Of a stretch of DNA of 64,000 nucleotides, positions 45,703 to 56,859 are shown piece after piece. Below the pieces are notes generated by a model that saw only the letters and a list, made by a program, of their open reading frames with translations, was not told where the DNA came from and ran no database searches. Positions within the stretch are counted from its first letter, which is position 1. Each line of letters opens with the position of its first letter. The position numbers were made by a program, and so were the translations under genes. The stretch comes from Calycina herbarum (lineage: Eukaryota > Ascomycota > Leotiomycetes > Helotiales > Pezizellaceae), in assembly GCA_001414485.1 (NCBI GenBank), contig LLEY01000176.1, positions 1 through 64,000 of the forward strand. The letters run 5' to 3'.

Positions 45703-47300
45703 ATCTATTTACTCTAGTATTAATAAGTCTAGTAGTATTAAAAGTATATCTATTCTTAATTAAAGTATATATAGTTGTAAAAGCCTTTCTGCCTATTATA
45801 TAACTTAGATTAAGAGGTTAAGATCTAAGTTTATTTTACTCTAAAGAGAAGACTTACTTTAGAGCTGTTCTTTTCCCGAGTCCTTATAGACGAGTTCCTC
45901 GTTAGCTGATTCTTCTCTAGACGCTTGTAGTCCGTAGGAGTCTGTAAGCGAGTCTTTAGCGTCTTCTAATAGCTTAATAGCTGTGGAGGGTTTTCGAGGG
46001 AGAGGGCATTTACTAGCGTAGTGCCTAGGTTCATCGTAATTATAATAGATAACGTCTGCTATATCCTAGACAGGAGTCGTACTCTTACGAGTAAGCAAAG
46101 GAGTCTTACGGTCCGTAACTAGAGAGTAACGAACCAGGCTTTGGGTTAGCGGATAACTAATAGCAGCACGTAGAGCCGGAAGTTAGTAAGTTAATCCGTA
46201 GCCGGCAGAGAAACCTCTTATAGGTAGGCGGCGGTTGTAGCGAGCTGTGAGGTGTTTCTTAATAGTTACTCTATCTTAATAGACAGAGTAACAGCGGTTA
46301 TATAACTGGTTAAAGGTTGCTAGGGTGATTCGGACTAGCGAGATACTTACTTAGAGAGCTGGCGTAAGCTTCTAGTATAAATCTTCGGACTACTTACTTA
46401 ATAGGATATAAGCCTTAGTTGTAAGGCTTAAGAAGGTTGCTTTAAACATAGTAAAAGTCTCGTCCTCTTATATTAAGAGTTTATAGAAGACCTTATAGGC
46501 CTCTATAGCTTCGTTACTATCTACGAACAAGGTATCTAGATATATAAGTATATCTATAACGTCTATAAATAAGGTAGGGGAACTGAAATCTATCTGTAGT
46601 TCTAGGTACTCTTATACTACGCCGGAAGTAGCTATAAAGACGAAGGTAAGTTTGTCTTATTCGTCCTCGAAGAGGTTCTTTCTTATTTTACTAGCTAGGA
46701 TAATCCGCCAGGCCTTATATAACGGGGAGATATTGTCCTTGAGTTTCTCGCTATCTTAGAACTTGTAAGTAGAATTGTCGGAACTAAATTAGGAATAGGA
46801 GGAGTTGGTAGTAGCCTCTTAGAGGGCTTGCGTATACTCGTGGCTCGGGAGAGGGTTGTTAGAGTGGTTTATAAGCAACGGGGTTTAGTAGAGTTGCGTA
46901 TGTAAAGAGAGGATTTCAGCTTATAAACGAACGTTTTCGTCTATAGGAGGCTCGCTTATCGTAGAGGAGGTAGGCGAGGGAGGGGCGACTCTAGGGGTGT
47001 TATCCGGTTATTAAGGCTCGGTTTAAGACGAGCTAGTAGGTGTCTTCTCTTTTCTACCACGACTACTTCGAGTATTAGCTATTATATTATTAGAAAGGAA
47101 GGAGAGGTTATAAAAAAGGTTGTATAGGCCGTTATAGGCGTGTCTTTCGAGGAGATAAGTCGTTATAGACGTAGAGATGCTCGAGGGATCCGTTTATAGG
47201 AAGAGAGGCTGTTATAGACGGAGGAGGAGGGTTGTAATTATACTATTATAAGTGTAAGATCTTCTAGCTATTACGAGCGTAGAATCCGGTCGATATTATA
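45703..47300 (-). pseudogene. Gypsy-D gag, RIP-broken
   Basis: Capsid/nucleocapsid remnant on the minus strand. A zinc knuckle at about 46,000-46,060 reads YYNYDEPRHYASKCP, with two Cys changed to Tyr and Gly to Arg. Upstream (about 46,250-46,800) is a capsid-like helical segment. Many stops are TAA/TAG. Confidence 0.82.
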
Positions 47301-47339
47301 ATCCTTTATAAGAAGTAAAAAGGGTTAAGCTTTAGATAA

Positions 47340-47571
47340 TATTACGATCTATATCTGAAGACAAAGGCATAAGAGTATATATATATATATTCGAGAATTT
47401 AAAGCTATAGTTTTAAGAACGAGAGAATGTGGAATATATACTCTACGAAAAAGAGGTATTTCTACTAACTGTAAAGAGCTTTTAATCTCGTTATAAATCC
47501 GTCCAAGCGTTGCGGCTCTGACGGTCACGTGTAGGACCGAGAATCACGTGTTACGGACTAGCGCCGTAATA
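47340..47571 (-). repeat. Gypsy-D LTR, right (5' LTR of the minus-strand element)
   Basis: 232 bp, starting TATTACGATC and ending GCCGTAATA, where TG and CA ends were both mutated to TA. Followed by GAGAG. Confidence 0.93.
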
Positions 47572-47576
47572 GAGAG

Positions 47577-48107
47577 CGTGTCTACTATACTCCTATCTTT
47601 ACTATCTCTAATATAACGTGCTCTATTATCTCTAGTAAATCTCTATAGCTAAACTAGTCTTATTAAATTAAAGTCTAATTCTTCTCTTTAGAGCTAGACT
47701 AGGTAGATAGTATAACTATACCTAGTAGCTAATAGTATTATCCTACTCTCTTCTAATATTTTTATATAGTACTATATACTTCGTATATATAAGTTAGTTA
47801 GTTTAAGTATTAGTAGAGATATTAGGTATTTTTCTATAATTAAGAATCTATAAGTCTTTTATTATTTTATAGATAACTACTAACTAGCTCTAAGGTAAGA
47901 GTTCTATATATAACGCTCGATCTCTTCTTCTAAGCTTATAGTATTTTATTATCTTAATATTCTCTTTTATAGGCTTTAGCTCTTAATTTGTTAAGTTAGA
48001 ACTAGTATTCTTTATTACTTAAAAAGTAGAGTATAATACGTCTACTTATAGCTACGCCTCTATATATAAGTGCTAATATATACTATACGTCTTTATCCTA
48101 TATCTTA
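47577..48107. other. RIP-mutated unidentified sequence, right flank of Gypsy-D
   Basis: AT-rich and CA/TG-poor. It should be the continuation of 38,156-39,684 before the Gypsy-D insertion. No gene recognised. Confidence 0.4.
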
Positions 48108-48290
48108 TATAATAGTCTCAGTTATATACGACTAGATTACGTGCCGAGGTTCTGCCGAAGTCTCGCTTAGTATATATAAATAGAGACAGAGCGTACTAGC
48201 TCTTCTCTTCTCTCTTTAGTTTAGTTTTCTTTAGATATAAGTACTATTCTATAAGTATCTCTTTTAGTATATTTGTAGAGAGCTGTTATA
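48108..48290 (+). repeat. Probable 5' LTR of Gypsy-C
   Basis: A 183-bp stretch starting TATAATA and ending TGTTATA, consistent with mutated TGTAACA..TGTTACA termini. It contains a TATA-like ATATATAAATAG at about 48,170 and a pyrimidine-rich stretch. It lies immediately upstream of a gag frame. No second copy is present in the window, so the call is tentative. Confidence 0.4.
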
Positions 48291-48379
48291 CTAAAACTAA
48301 ACTTATACTCTCGCCTAGGAAGGTATACGAATATTCTAAAACTAATAAACGAAAACATATATATTTACCTTATAGTAAA

Positions 48380-50128
48380 TCCCTTTATACGTAGTAACAA
48401 GTTATAACGCTTCTCTCTTAGCTAGCTCGATAAGTAATCGAACGAAGAGCCTCTACCTTTACCTTTACCTTTACTACCTACTATTAACACTAGCTCTTAA
48501 AAGACTAAGACCTCTTTCTAAGCTATAGCACTACTACCTCTATCTACTAGTAAGGCTACTACTAGCTCTTCTATAGTAGCAAAGTCTAAGTTACCTCCTC
48601 CTCTTATAGTCGATAATACTTTATAACAAATCCTTTAGACGATAACTACTCTTATAGATAAGGTCTACTACTTTAAAGTTAATACTAGATCTATCTCTTA
48701 AGTAGTAGAAATATACGTACGCTATAAATATACTCTTATAGAGCTTAAAGCTGAAAAGGTTACCTAGTCTTCTAAGAAGACTAGTAAAGTAGAGAATCTA
48801 CGTACGTTTATAATAGAAGATAACTAGATTATATATAATACTTAGAAGACTGAAATTATAACAAAGCTATATATTAATACTAACTACTTCGAGTCTAAGA
48901 AGGCAAAGATAAACCTAGTATATCGCGCTACTACTAGCTAAGTATATAATTATATTTATCTAAAATATAAGTTTAATATTAATAACTAATTTACTACTTA
49001 TAATAAGATACTAGCTTATCTCTATAATATTATAGTTAGTCTATATATTTATAACGAAGCTTATAAGAAGTACTAAGAGCTACGAATAGCTCGAGAGACG
49101 TTCTACGAGTTTCGAGCGAAGTTCTAGAAGCTAGTAGACGAGTCTAGGGCTCTAAAGTAAGACTGAATTAACGACCTTTTTAATAAGCTAACTATTAACC
49201 TCTGATAAGCCTTTACTGTTATTAGACTTTAAGCTAAGAGAGATATAGACCTCTTTTACACTCTTGCTAGTAGCGTCGACAACGACCTACGAGATATTAT
49301 AGAAGAAAAGGCTAGAAAGCGTATAAGTAAGTATCTATCTACTATAGCTACAGCTACGAATACAGCTACAGCTACACGTTCTCTAGAAATTCCTACTCGC
49401 GTAGTTAGTATTTACCTCTCTACTAACACGTATTATAACTATAGAGAAGTCGGCTATTATATCAAGTCCTGTCTATAGCTAAGAGTCTATAAGAAGGTAG
49501 ACTTAAGCGAGCTAGAGAAGAAAGAAGAAGCTAGATCTAAGTTAGGAAACGACTATACCTAAAGAAAGACTCTATCTTAGGTAAATATAGAACTAATCTC
49601 TCTAAGATTAATCTATAGTTATTAGTTAGTAGAAAAGCGTTTACTTTACTTAGTATAATAACGATTAATAGATATAGTATATAAACTACTACTCTTAGTA
49701 ACCTTAGAGTAAATATATTCTCTTTTATAGACGTCTAATTCAGTTACGATTTAGTAAAGTTCTATAAACTTAAAATAAAAAGACTTCCTACCTCTATAAA
49801 AATTCGTAGATATAATAGAGAGATAAATAGAAAAGCTACTTACTACCTTCTCTCTAATTATATATTAGATAGCTATAAATTCTTTAATATACTCTTTATT
49901 CTACTAGACCTAGAGTTATACAACGTTATCCTTAGCTGAAAATTCTTTAAATACTTTTATATTAATATTAACATAACTTATCGAAAGTTACTCTAGCTAG
50001 AGAAACTTAAGCCTTACTTCTCTACTTAGTAGCCTATCTCTCTCTCGCGCGAAGCTATTCGTTCTAAGGACTCTACGCTCTTTTACTAGAATCAGACAGA
50101 CGCTTATAACCTTATAATAGAAGCGGAC
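48380..50128 (+). pseudogene. Gypsy-C gag and start of protease, RIP-broken
   Basis: The gag frame has a helical segment at about 48,900-49,320 (for example YKKYQELRIARETFYEFRA-like). A nucleocapsid follows with a zinc knuckle at about 49,428-49,475, read YYNYREVGYYIKSC (Cys, Gly and His changed by RIP). The frame continues into a retropepsin-like region and stops at the Gypsy-A LTR, after an NLIIEADC stretch. Stops are TAA/TAG. Confidence 0.7.
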
Positions 50129-50574
50129 TGTTACGAATTACGTTATACGTAGTAAGTAGTCTAGATAGCGCTCTAATAGAATAAGATACGATATCTAGGA
50201 AACGGAAGGTAATATAGGAGAGAATTAGTAATATAAAGGCATTTAGGTATTCTAGGATCTTATTATTAGATAACCGTTAGAAGTTACGTAATAGATCCTA
50301 TTAGATTCTATAGAGGATCTATAGAGATCTAAGGATCTATACCTATATAGGGATCTAGATAGTACGAAGAGTTCTATATAAGACTAGTATATCTACTATT
50401 AGATAGAAGCTTTGTACTTAACTTTAGTTATTAATCTTATTATCTTATTTAATATCTTTGATATAAGTAACGAGTTTACTTCTAAGTAAATAACCTAGTA
50501 TATCTATACTTCTTATCTATATACTAACCTTTAAGACTTAGTTATCTTTATTTAGTTTATTTAAGTTTTATTAT
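50129..50574 (+). repeat. Gypsy-A LTR, 5' of copy 3
   Basis: 446 bp beginning TGTTACGAATTACG and ending TTTTATTATA. Full-length match to the LTRs at 1,134, 7,540 and 60,800. Confidence 0.93.
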
Positions 50575-50639
50575 ACTTTAAGTACCTGCTTAGAAGTTTA
50601 GTCGCTATAGCTCTAGTAACCCTCGCCGCCGCTAGCTTA

Positions 50640-52000
50640 AATACTAGTTAAGTTAACGTTATAGGAATATCTAGAAGTGTTACTAGAAGAGCACCTCCTA
50701 GTACACGGTTACCTAGGAATAACGACAATGTTAGTATACTAGACGCCTCCGAGCCTTATAAGGTCGAAGTACTTAAGACTATTAAAGTTAAGATACTAGA
50801 TACGTATTATAAGAAGTATAAGAAACTCGACTTATTTCTTCTCTAAATAGATATCTACTTTAACTTTAATTCTAATAAATTTAAAAGTAAGTATAATTCG
50901 TAAACTATCTTTACTATCTCCTACTTAAGAGGATTAGTATTAGAATAGACTTAGCTATATCTTAAGAATTTCTTTAAAAACGAGGATAAAGATAGAAAGA
51001 TAGAATTAACTAAGATTATATTTAAATCTTAGAGAGGATTTAAAGCAACTATTAGAAAAGTCTTTAGAGACTTCGACGTTATCTAAACTACTATATATAA
51101 GCTTTTAGATTTATACTAAACTAGATTAGTAATAGATTATACTAATAAATTCTAACGTTATAGAACGAAATTAGAATAGAATACTATTACTCTTATAGAA
51201 CTTTTCTATAAAGGATTAAAAGTATATATCTATAAGGAAATAGCTAAACAGAATATATAGTTCTTAACTATTATAGGTATAATTAAGAAGATTATCTAGC
51301 TAGATAACCGCTTATACGAATTTAGGAAGAGTAACCCTAGATACGAGGAAAAGAGTAAAAAGTTAGAAAAGTAGAAGTACTTCTACGCTAAGTATAGTAA
51401 GAAGGCGAACGCTATATAAAGGAAAACCTTTCTAAAGAAAGAAGGACTTTCCTAGGAAGAGCGAAATCGTTAACACGAGTAGAACTTATATTATAACTAT
51501 AGCCTCTCTAGTTATAGAGCAAATAAGTATAGTAAGAAGAAAGACTCTAAAAGAAAAGAATAGGTTAACGCTATAGTTTAAAAAGAAGTAGCCTTACTTA
51601 ATAAAATCGAACTTATAGATAAAGAACTTAAGACTAGAGAATATAGTATATAGATTAAAACAGACGCTACTAATATAACAGTAGACGCTGTATATATATA
51701 GCTAGACGATAGAACCGAGTTATAAGCTAGTAGAGTTTAGAATACTAATAATAATAGAGATTCGCTACTTAAAGAATATTATAATATATAGTTAGAGATA
51801 GATTATAAATTATCTCTTTAAGTAGAATACGAATCGCTACTATTAATAAGTTTATTAGAGTCGTTAGAATTAGTATCTAACTTATTAGAAGTAGATCTAA
51901 GAATATATAAGCCTAAATAAGATAAGATATAGGTATTTATTAGAACTTTTAAAAAAGAGAATAGATAGATATATATAGAAAACTAGAAACCTGATTTTTA
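50640..52000 (+). pseudogene. Gypsy-A gag, RIP-broken
   Basis: Retrotransposon gag remnant. About 50,840-51,340 is the capsid domain (KNFFKNEDKDRK-like and LIELFYKGLK-like segments). About 51,484-51,540 is the nucleocapsid knuckle, read NLYYNYSLSSYRANKYSKKK, where Cys, Gly and His of CCHC have been changed. The C-terminal boundary with protease is not clear. Confidence 0.82.
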
Positions 52001-53039
52001 GAGTCTATATTCTACTTAGAGAATCAACTCTACTATTTTAACTACTTATATAATCGTTTAAAATAAACTAGATTAAGTAATAATAGTTAGCCTTATTACT
52101 AGAAGAGAAACTACTGAATTTAAAGAACCTAGACTAGAATAGATAGTACTAAACGACTATCTAGAGAAGAGAGACTTATAGACAGTTACTAGTCTAAAGA
52201 ATAATATCGCTAAATAGTAGTAGTATTATCTAAAGAGATTTAACAAATACGACGAATATCCGAAGTTAGATATTACTATCTACCTACCTAGTTAAGACTA
52301 TAAGTTAGAAATTAATAAGAGATATCAGGTATTAAGAGTAGAGAAGAGAATAGCGATACTATTTAAGAGATTAAGAGATTAGCGAATGTTTAGAGTCGTT
52401 TAAGTAAACTCTTAGGCTGCTCTAATCTAGGAATTTTACTAACTAAAAGAAGGTAAATAATAGGTCGCTGAAATCTTATAAGAAATAACTATTAAATAGG
52501 TTTAGTATAAACTACGTACTATATTAGACTAGTTAATAGAGAGATGTTTTATTAGAACTCTTCTAGAACCTAAGAGAACTATAGAAGATAGTCTAATATA
52601 TAAGATAGCCTTTTCTAATAATAAAAAGATAATATTCTTTCTAAGCTCTTTAAAAGAAGATAATAGTAAAAGAAGATTTAAGGTTTATTATATTAAACTA
52701 GAGATAAGTATACTAGAAGCTACTTTAGATTATCTATATAAAGGAGAACTATAGTCTATAGAAACTATTAAGGAATCTAGTTATAGATAGGTCTAATATA
52801 GATATAGAAACTTACTAAAACGATTTATAGAAAGGACTTCTAAGACTATAGAAATTATAGAATACTAATTAGTATATAAGATAGTATATATAAACTAGGA
52901 AAGAGTAAGATTCTTTCTATAGTATAAAAGTAAAGAAGAACGAAAAAATAATTAAGAAAATCGATTCTTCGAAGTCTAATATGTTAAAGTAAAATTAGAT
53001 ACTACTTTAGAAGAAAGACAGTTAGTAGTAACTATAAAA

Positions 53040-53159
53040 ATATAAGAGAAGGAGTTATAAGTTATAATAGACTTAGAAGTAACAGGTAACTTTATTTTCT
53101 AAGTAGCTTTGAAAAAGCTAAACGTTCTAATTAAAGATATAAAGCTATAACGTTATCTA
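53040..53159 (+). pseudogene. Gypsy-A retropepsin segment, interrupted by Fot-B
   Basis: A IIDLEVTGNFIF stretch at about 53,060-53,105 stands where the aspartic protease DSGATGNFIS-type block is expected. The frame is cut at the TA (53,160-53,161) used by Fot-B and resumes at about 56,860. Confidence 0.7.
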
Positions 53160-53578
53160 TAAGCAAGTGTAATATATAAGTAAATATAATACAGAATCGT
53201 ACTACTCTAATAAAAATTATAATTAACTATATATAATAAACAAAATTAATTAAAACTACTCTAATTCCTTCTCTTTAAATATATTAATATTAATTTCATA
53301 GGTACGTATATTATAACTAATATTACTATATTATTTATAGCGTCGTTCTCTTAGTCGGAGTCTAGTAGCTACCTCTCTCTCTTTATCCTCTTCTTATTAT
53401 ATAGTACTCTAGATATTCTTCTAGAATAAAAGATTCTATCTCTCTTATAAAGTTAATATTCCTTCTTAATAGACACGTGTCTTTCTAGCTCTTCAACGCT
53501 TACTTAGGGTTTTATTTACCTCTTAAAGGTTCTAGACCTCTGCTTTTAATAATATAATCTAGTATATTATCTTATATA

Positions 53579-55439
53579 ACGTGGTATACTAGGACCTTGT
53601 AATTATCAGAACCTTGTGAATTTTTTCCCTACTCTACTACCTCTAACTTTAACACACGTTTTCTTAACAACTACCTAATAGAATCTTAAACCTAAGAAGC
53701 TCGAATTATCCTAGCTATCAAAGCTATTCGATTATCTAAACGAATAAACTGTAGTAAAGCTACAAAGCTATATAGAGTCTCTTATTCTATACTTACTAAT
53801 AGAATAGCTGGTTAAACTACTCTTAACAAACGCTAGCTAGCAAATTATAAAATAACTATAATAGAAGAGAAGGTAATTATTTAAAATATAATTAATCTAG
53901 ATATAAGAGGATTTATGCCCCGGCTAAGTAGTGTAGAAGATATAGTAAATTATATACTCGAGTTATATAGAGGATAACACGTTAGAAAGAACTAGGTATA
54001 ACGATTTATATAACGACGTCTAGAACTAAAGACGTGTTTTAATCGCGTTTACGATTTCTAAAGAGCCTTATACGAAGATCCTAAGCTAATTAGCGCGTGG
54101 TTTCGACTAGTAGAGAATATATAGGCGAAATATAGGATCTAAGACTACGATTTCTATAACTTTGATAAGACTGGTTTTATAATAGGTGTTATCTACGCTA
54201 GAATAGTTGTTATACGTGCTAATCGACGTAGTAGAGGCAAGGCTATCTAGCTAGGTAATCGGGAATAGGCTATAGCAATTGTCTATATTAATAGAGAGGG
54301 TTTAAGCATCTCTCTATTCTTAGTAGTTTAAGAGAAAAATCACCTTACTAGTTAGTATACTAAGGGCGGTCTTCCTAACAACTAGGTTATTAAACCAACT
54401 AGCAATAGATAAACTAATAATGAGATAGGCTTAGAATAGCTAGAACACTTCGATAAGTATACTTATAGTTATATAAAAGAGCTATATCGAATATTAGTTC
54501 TAGATAGGTATAAGAGTTATAAATCAGTAGTATTCTAAGAGTATTATAAGTTATATAATATTATTACTCTTTACCTACCTCCTTATTCGTCTTATCTAAC
54601 CTAGCTACTTAACATTAGGTGTTTTAGTATTCTTAAACATATATATAAGCATTAAATCAAGACCTTTATTAAGGCTTATATAAACTATATTACTAAGGTT
54701 AAGTTCTTTCTTACGTTTTATATAGCCTATAACTAGTTAATAATAACCTAAAACGCCAAAGCTAGGTTCTATAGAGCTGGTCTAGTACCTCTAGAACCCT
54801 AGACTATGATCTTAAAGCTTAATATCAAGTTATAGACTTCTATACCTACCAGACCCTCCTCTGCCGACGCTACCCCTTAGGTCTCCTAGACCCCTCGTAA
54901 CCCTTCTAAAGCTCTTTTATAATCAACTCTTATTAAGAATCGTATTACTTATTACTAAGAAAGCTCGCTAATACCTATTTTCTAGATAATTACTTCGTTA
55001 GTAAAAGGTATAGAGCGATTAGTCTATAAGGTAACCCTCTTATTAGCCGAGGTCTATATACTTCGAATAGTAAATAAAGCTCTTAGTAAACGCCGGAGGG
55101 CTAAAAATACCTATGTCTAAGAAGGAAGTACACTTACTATAGAGGATATATAAAACGGATTAGCTCAGAAGAATACAAAGGAGCAGGTTCGACGTAATAA
55201 GCGCTCTAGAGAGAGTAAAGAAGATAAAGAATAAACAACTTAGCGACGTTATAATACTTATAAAAAAACTAGTTATAATACACAGACGTATTAAGAAGTT
55301 GTAGATATATCTAGTTTATTAGATTCTAAGTAGTTTTAATTAATTTAATATATTATAATAGGTTTATTATATTTTAAAGTAGTAGAGTAGGAAAAAATTC
55401 ACAAGGTTCTGATAATTACAAGGTCCTGGTATACTACGT
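53579..55439 (+). mobile_element. Fot-A copy 2, nested in Fot-B
   Basis: 1,861 bp, exactly the length of copy 1. TIRs start ACGTGGTATACTAGGACC and end with the RIP-variant complement. TA flanks lie at 53,577-53,578 and 55,440-55,441. The plus-strand orientation is opposite to Fot-B, and the insertion is in the C-terminal part of the Fot-B transposase. Confidence 0.93.
53640..55340 (+). pseudogene. Fot-A copy 2 transposase, RIP-broken
   Basis: The DDE transposase moves the element by cut and paste into TA. The translation retains YNFDKTGFIIGVIYAR (for NFDETGF, the first catalytic Asp), TNNEIGLE and LEHFDKYT, LVLDRYKSYKS (for LDGHxSH, the second Asp), and a LYLPPYSSYLT block. The catalytic residues around these blocks partly survive, but Gly and His have been changed and many Gln/Trp codons are stops. 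The C-terminus is basic (KRSRESKEDKEQ). Dead. Confidence 0.88.
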
Positions 55440-55441
55440 TA

Positions 55442-56780
55442 TCTCTTTTGTAAATTAGTTAATTACCTAGAAAATTAAAGTTAGTAAGCTGTTTTAATAT
55501 ATAGAAATATAGAATTTTAGAAATTTAGATTATAAAGTCGCTTTAATTAGGTTATTTAAGGTTTTTAAAACCTATGAAAATAGGTTAATAGCTGATTTAG
55601 AGAGTATTAGTATACGTAGCTTAATATCTAGTAGAGATATTATACTTTCTAGATTAAATAGAATAAGCCTAGCTTCTTAGAAGCTCTCTCGAATATTTAT
55701 TAGCGGTATAGCTTACTAGAAGACGGCATAGAAGGCAGGTAAAAAGTCAGCTTTTATAATATATATAATATATCTCTATATTATATCTTTAATATACCGC
55801 TTATATATCTGCTTTAGTAGGCTAAAACAACCGACGTCGAGAGGCTAAAGAAGGTAAGACGAATAAGAAGGTATATAGAGGGTAATAATATTATTCTCTT
55901 TATAATAAAGCTTAAAATCTGTTAAGTAGTAGCTCTCGTAGCTGTCGAGGATAAGTAGACGATATATACTAATTATCTAATCTCTAGTATACTTGTTAAA
56001 GTACTAAAGCTATTTAAGACCTCTTTTATTTATTATCTAATCGTTATTACTTATAGTAATATACTAGTCCTTTAGTAATTTACTATTTTTATACTATAGC
56101 ACGAGGTAGTATTTACTAGCGACGATAATAAACGGAGAGACTATATAGCTATAAGAACTAATACTCTAAATAACTATAACCTATTCTCTATTATCTTACT
56201 AAGCTATTTTCAGCCTTCTACGTCTTTTAGTACTTATAACTACTATTTCTATTAAGATAATATCTATTATAAAGCCTGTCTTAGTAAAGTTATAGATATC
56301 TTTATCTTAGATATTATATTTAGTAGTTATATTTTAAACTAGTTAGAACTACGTAGAAATCGTATTAGAGTCTTTATATTAGACTCTCTAGTAATTATAC
56401 TTCTAATAAAGACACGTTTATAAGACTTATTATCACTTTATAAAGTTAGAAGCCTAGTTTCTACTAATAGATACTATGTTATAGTTATAGAGTAGTCGGT
56501 TCGCTATATCTATTATACTAGTAAGTCTAAAAGAAAATACACGTATATTAAGATTAAGAATATATTAAACTATTACTAACTCTTCTAGATTTATAAGCTT
56601 TTAAGATTTAGACGTAGAATCGCGTTATAAAAGTTAACTATGTCGTCGGCGACCTAGTATACTATAATCGACTCTATAGATTATAGTAGCAGCTCTAGCG
56701 CTTAAATCACGGTTACGATCTATAGTCTAACTAGCTAGGAGAATTTTTCTTTCGTCGCTTTTATTTTATATCGTTAGTTA
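55442..56780 (-). pseudogene. Fot-B transposase, main part, RIP-broken
   Basis: Minus-strand frame aligned by eye with the Fot-A transposase: for example the complement of about 56,190-56,330 corresponds to the first catalytic block of Fot-A. The C-terminal tail continues left of Fot-A at 53,577-53,300. Heavily mutated, with no ATG. Confidence 0.75.
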
Positions 56781-56859
56781 TAGTAGTATTCGAGTTTTAG
56801 TTAAAGTAACGCGTCTCGTATAATTCCGTGTTATATTCACTTATATATTACACTCGCTT

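Larger units (their letters stand above)
39685..47571 (-). mobile_element. Gypsy-D: complete Ty3/Gypsy element with perfect TSD, RIP-mutated
   Basis: A 7,887-bp element on the minus strand with two 232-bp LTRs and identical GAGAG flanks (39,680-39,684 and 47,572-47,576). The complement of a polypurine tract (TTACCCCCTC) follows the left LTR, as expected for a minus-strand 3' LTR. Pol lies at about 40,000-43,840 and gag at about 45,703-47,300. A Fot-A transposon (43,841-45,701) is inserted between them. Excluding Fot-A it is about 6.0 kb, a normal Gypsy size. Confidence 0.93.
48108..50128 (+). mobile_element. Gypsy-C: LTR retrotransposon, 5' part only (RIP-mutated)
   Basis: The left part of another LTR element, cut at 50,128 by the Gypsy-A LTR. 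It holds a probable LTR, gag and a protease-like segment. Pol is absent from the window: 61,247 onward, beyond Gypsy-A, is unrelated TPR sequence. Confidence 0.65.
53162..56858 (-). mobile_element. Fot-B (Fot1/Pogo-type transposon), host of Fot-A copy 2, nested in Gypsy-A
   Basis: TIRs of at least 40 bp start AGCAAGTGTAATATATAAG at the left and end with its RIP-variant complement (ATATATTACACTCGCT) at the right. TA duplications lie at 53,160-53,161 and 56,859-56,860. Without the 1,861-bp Fot-A and its extra TA the element is 1,834 bp, a normal size for the family. The transposase is on the minus strand: C-terminal coding at about 53,577-53,300 and the remainder at 55,442-56,780. It inserted between protease and RT of Gypsy-A and was later hit by Fot-A. 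Confidence 0.88.
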
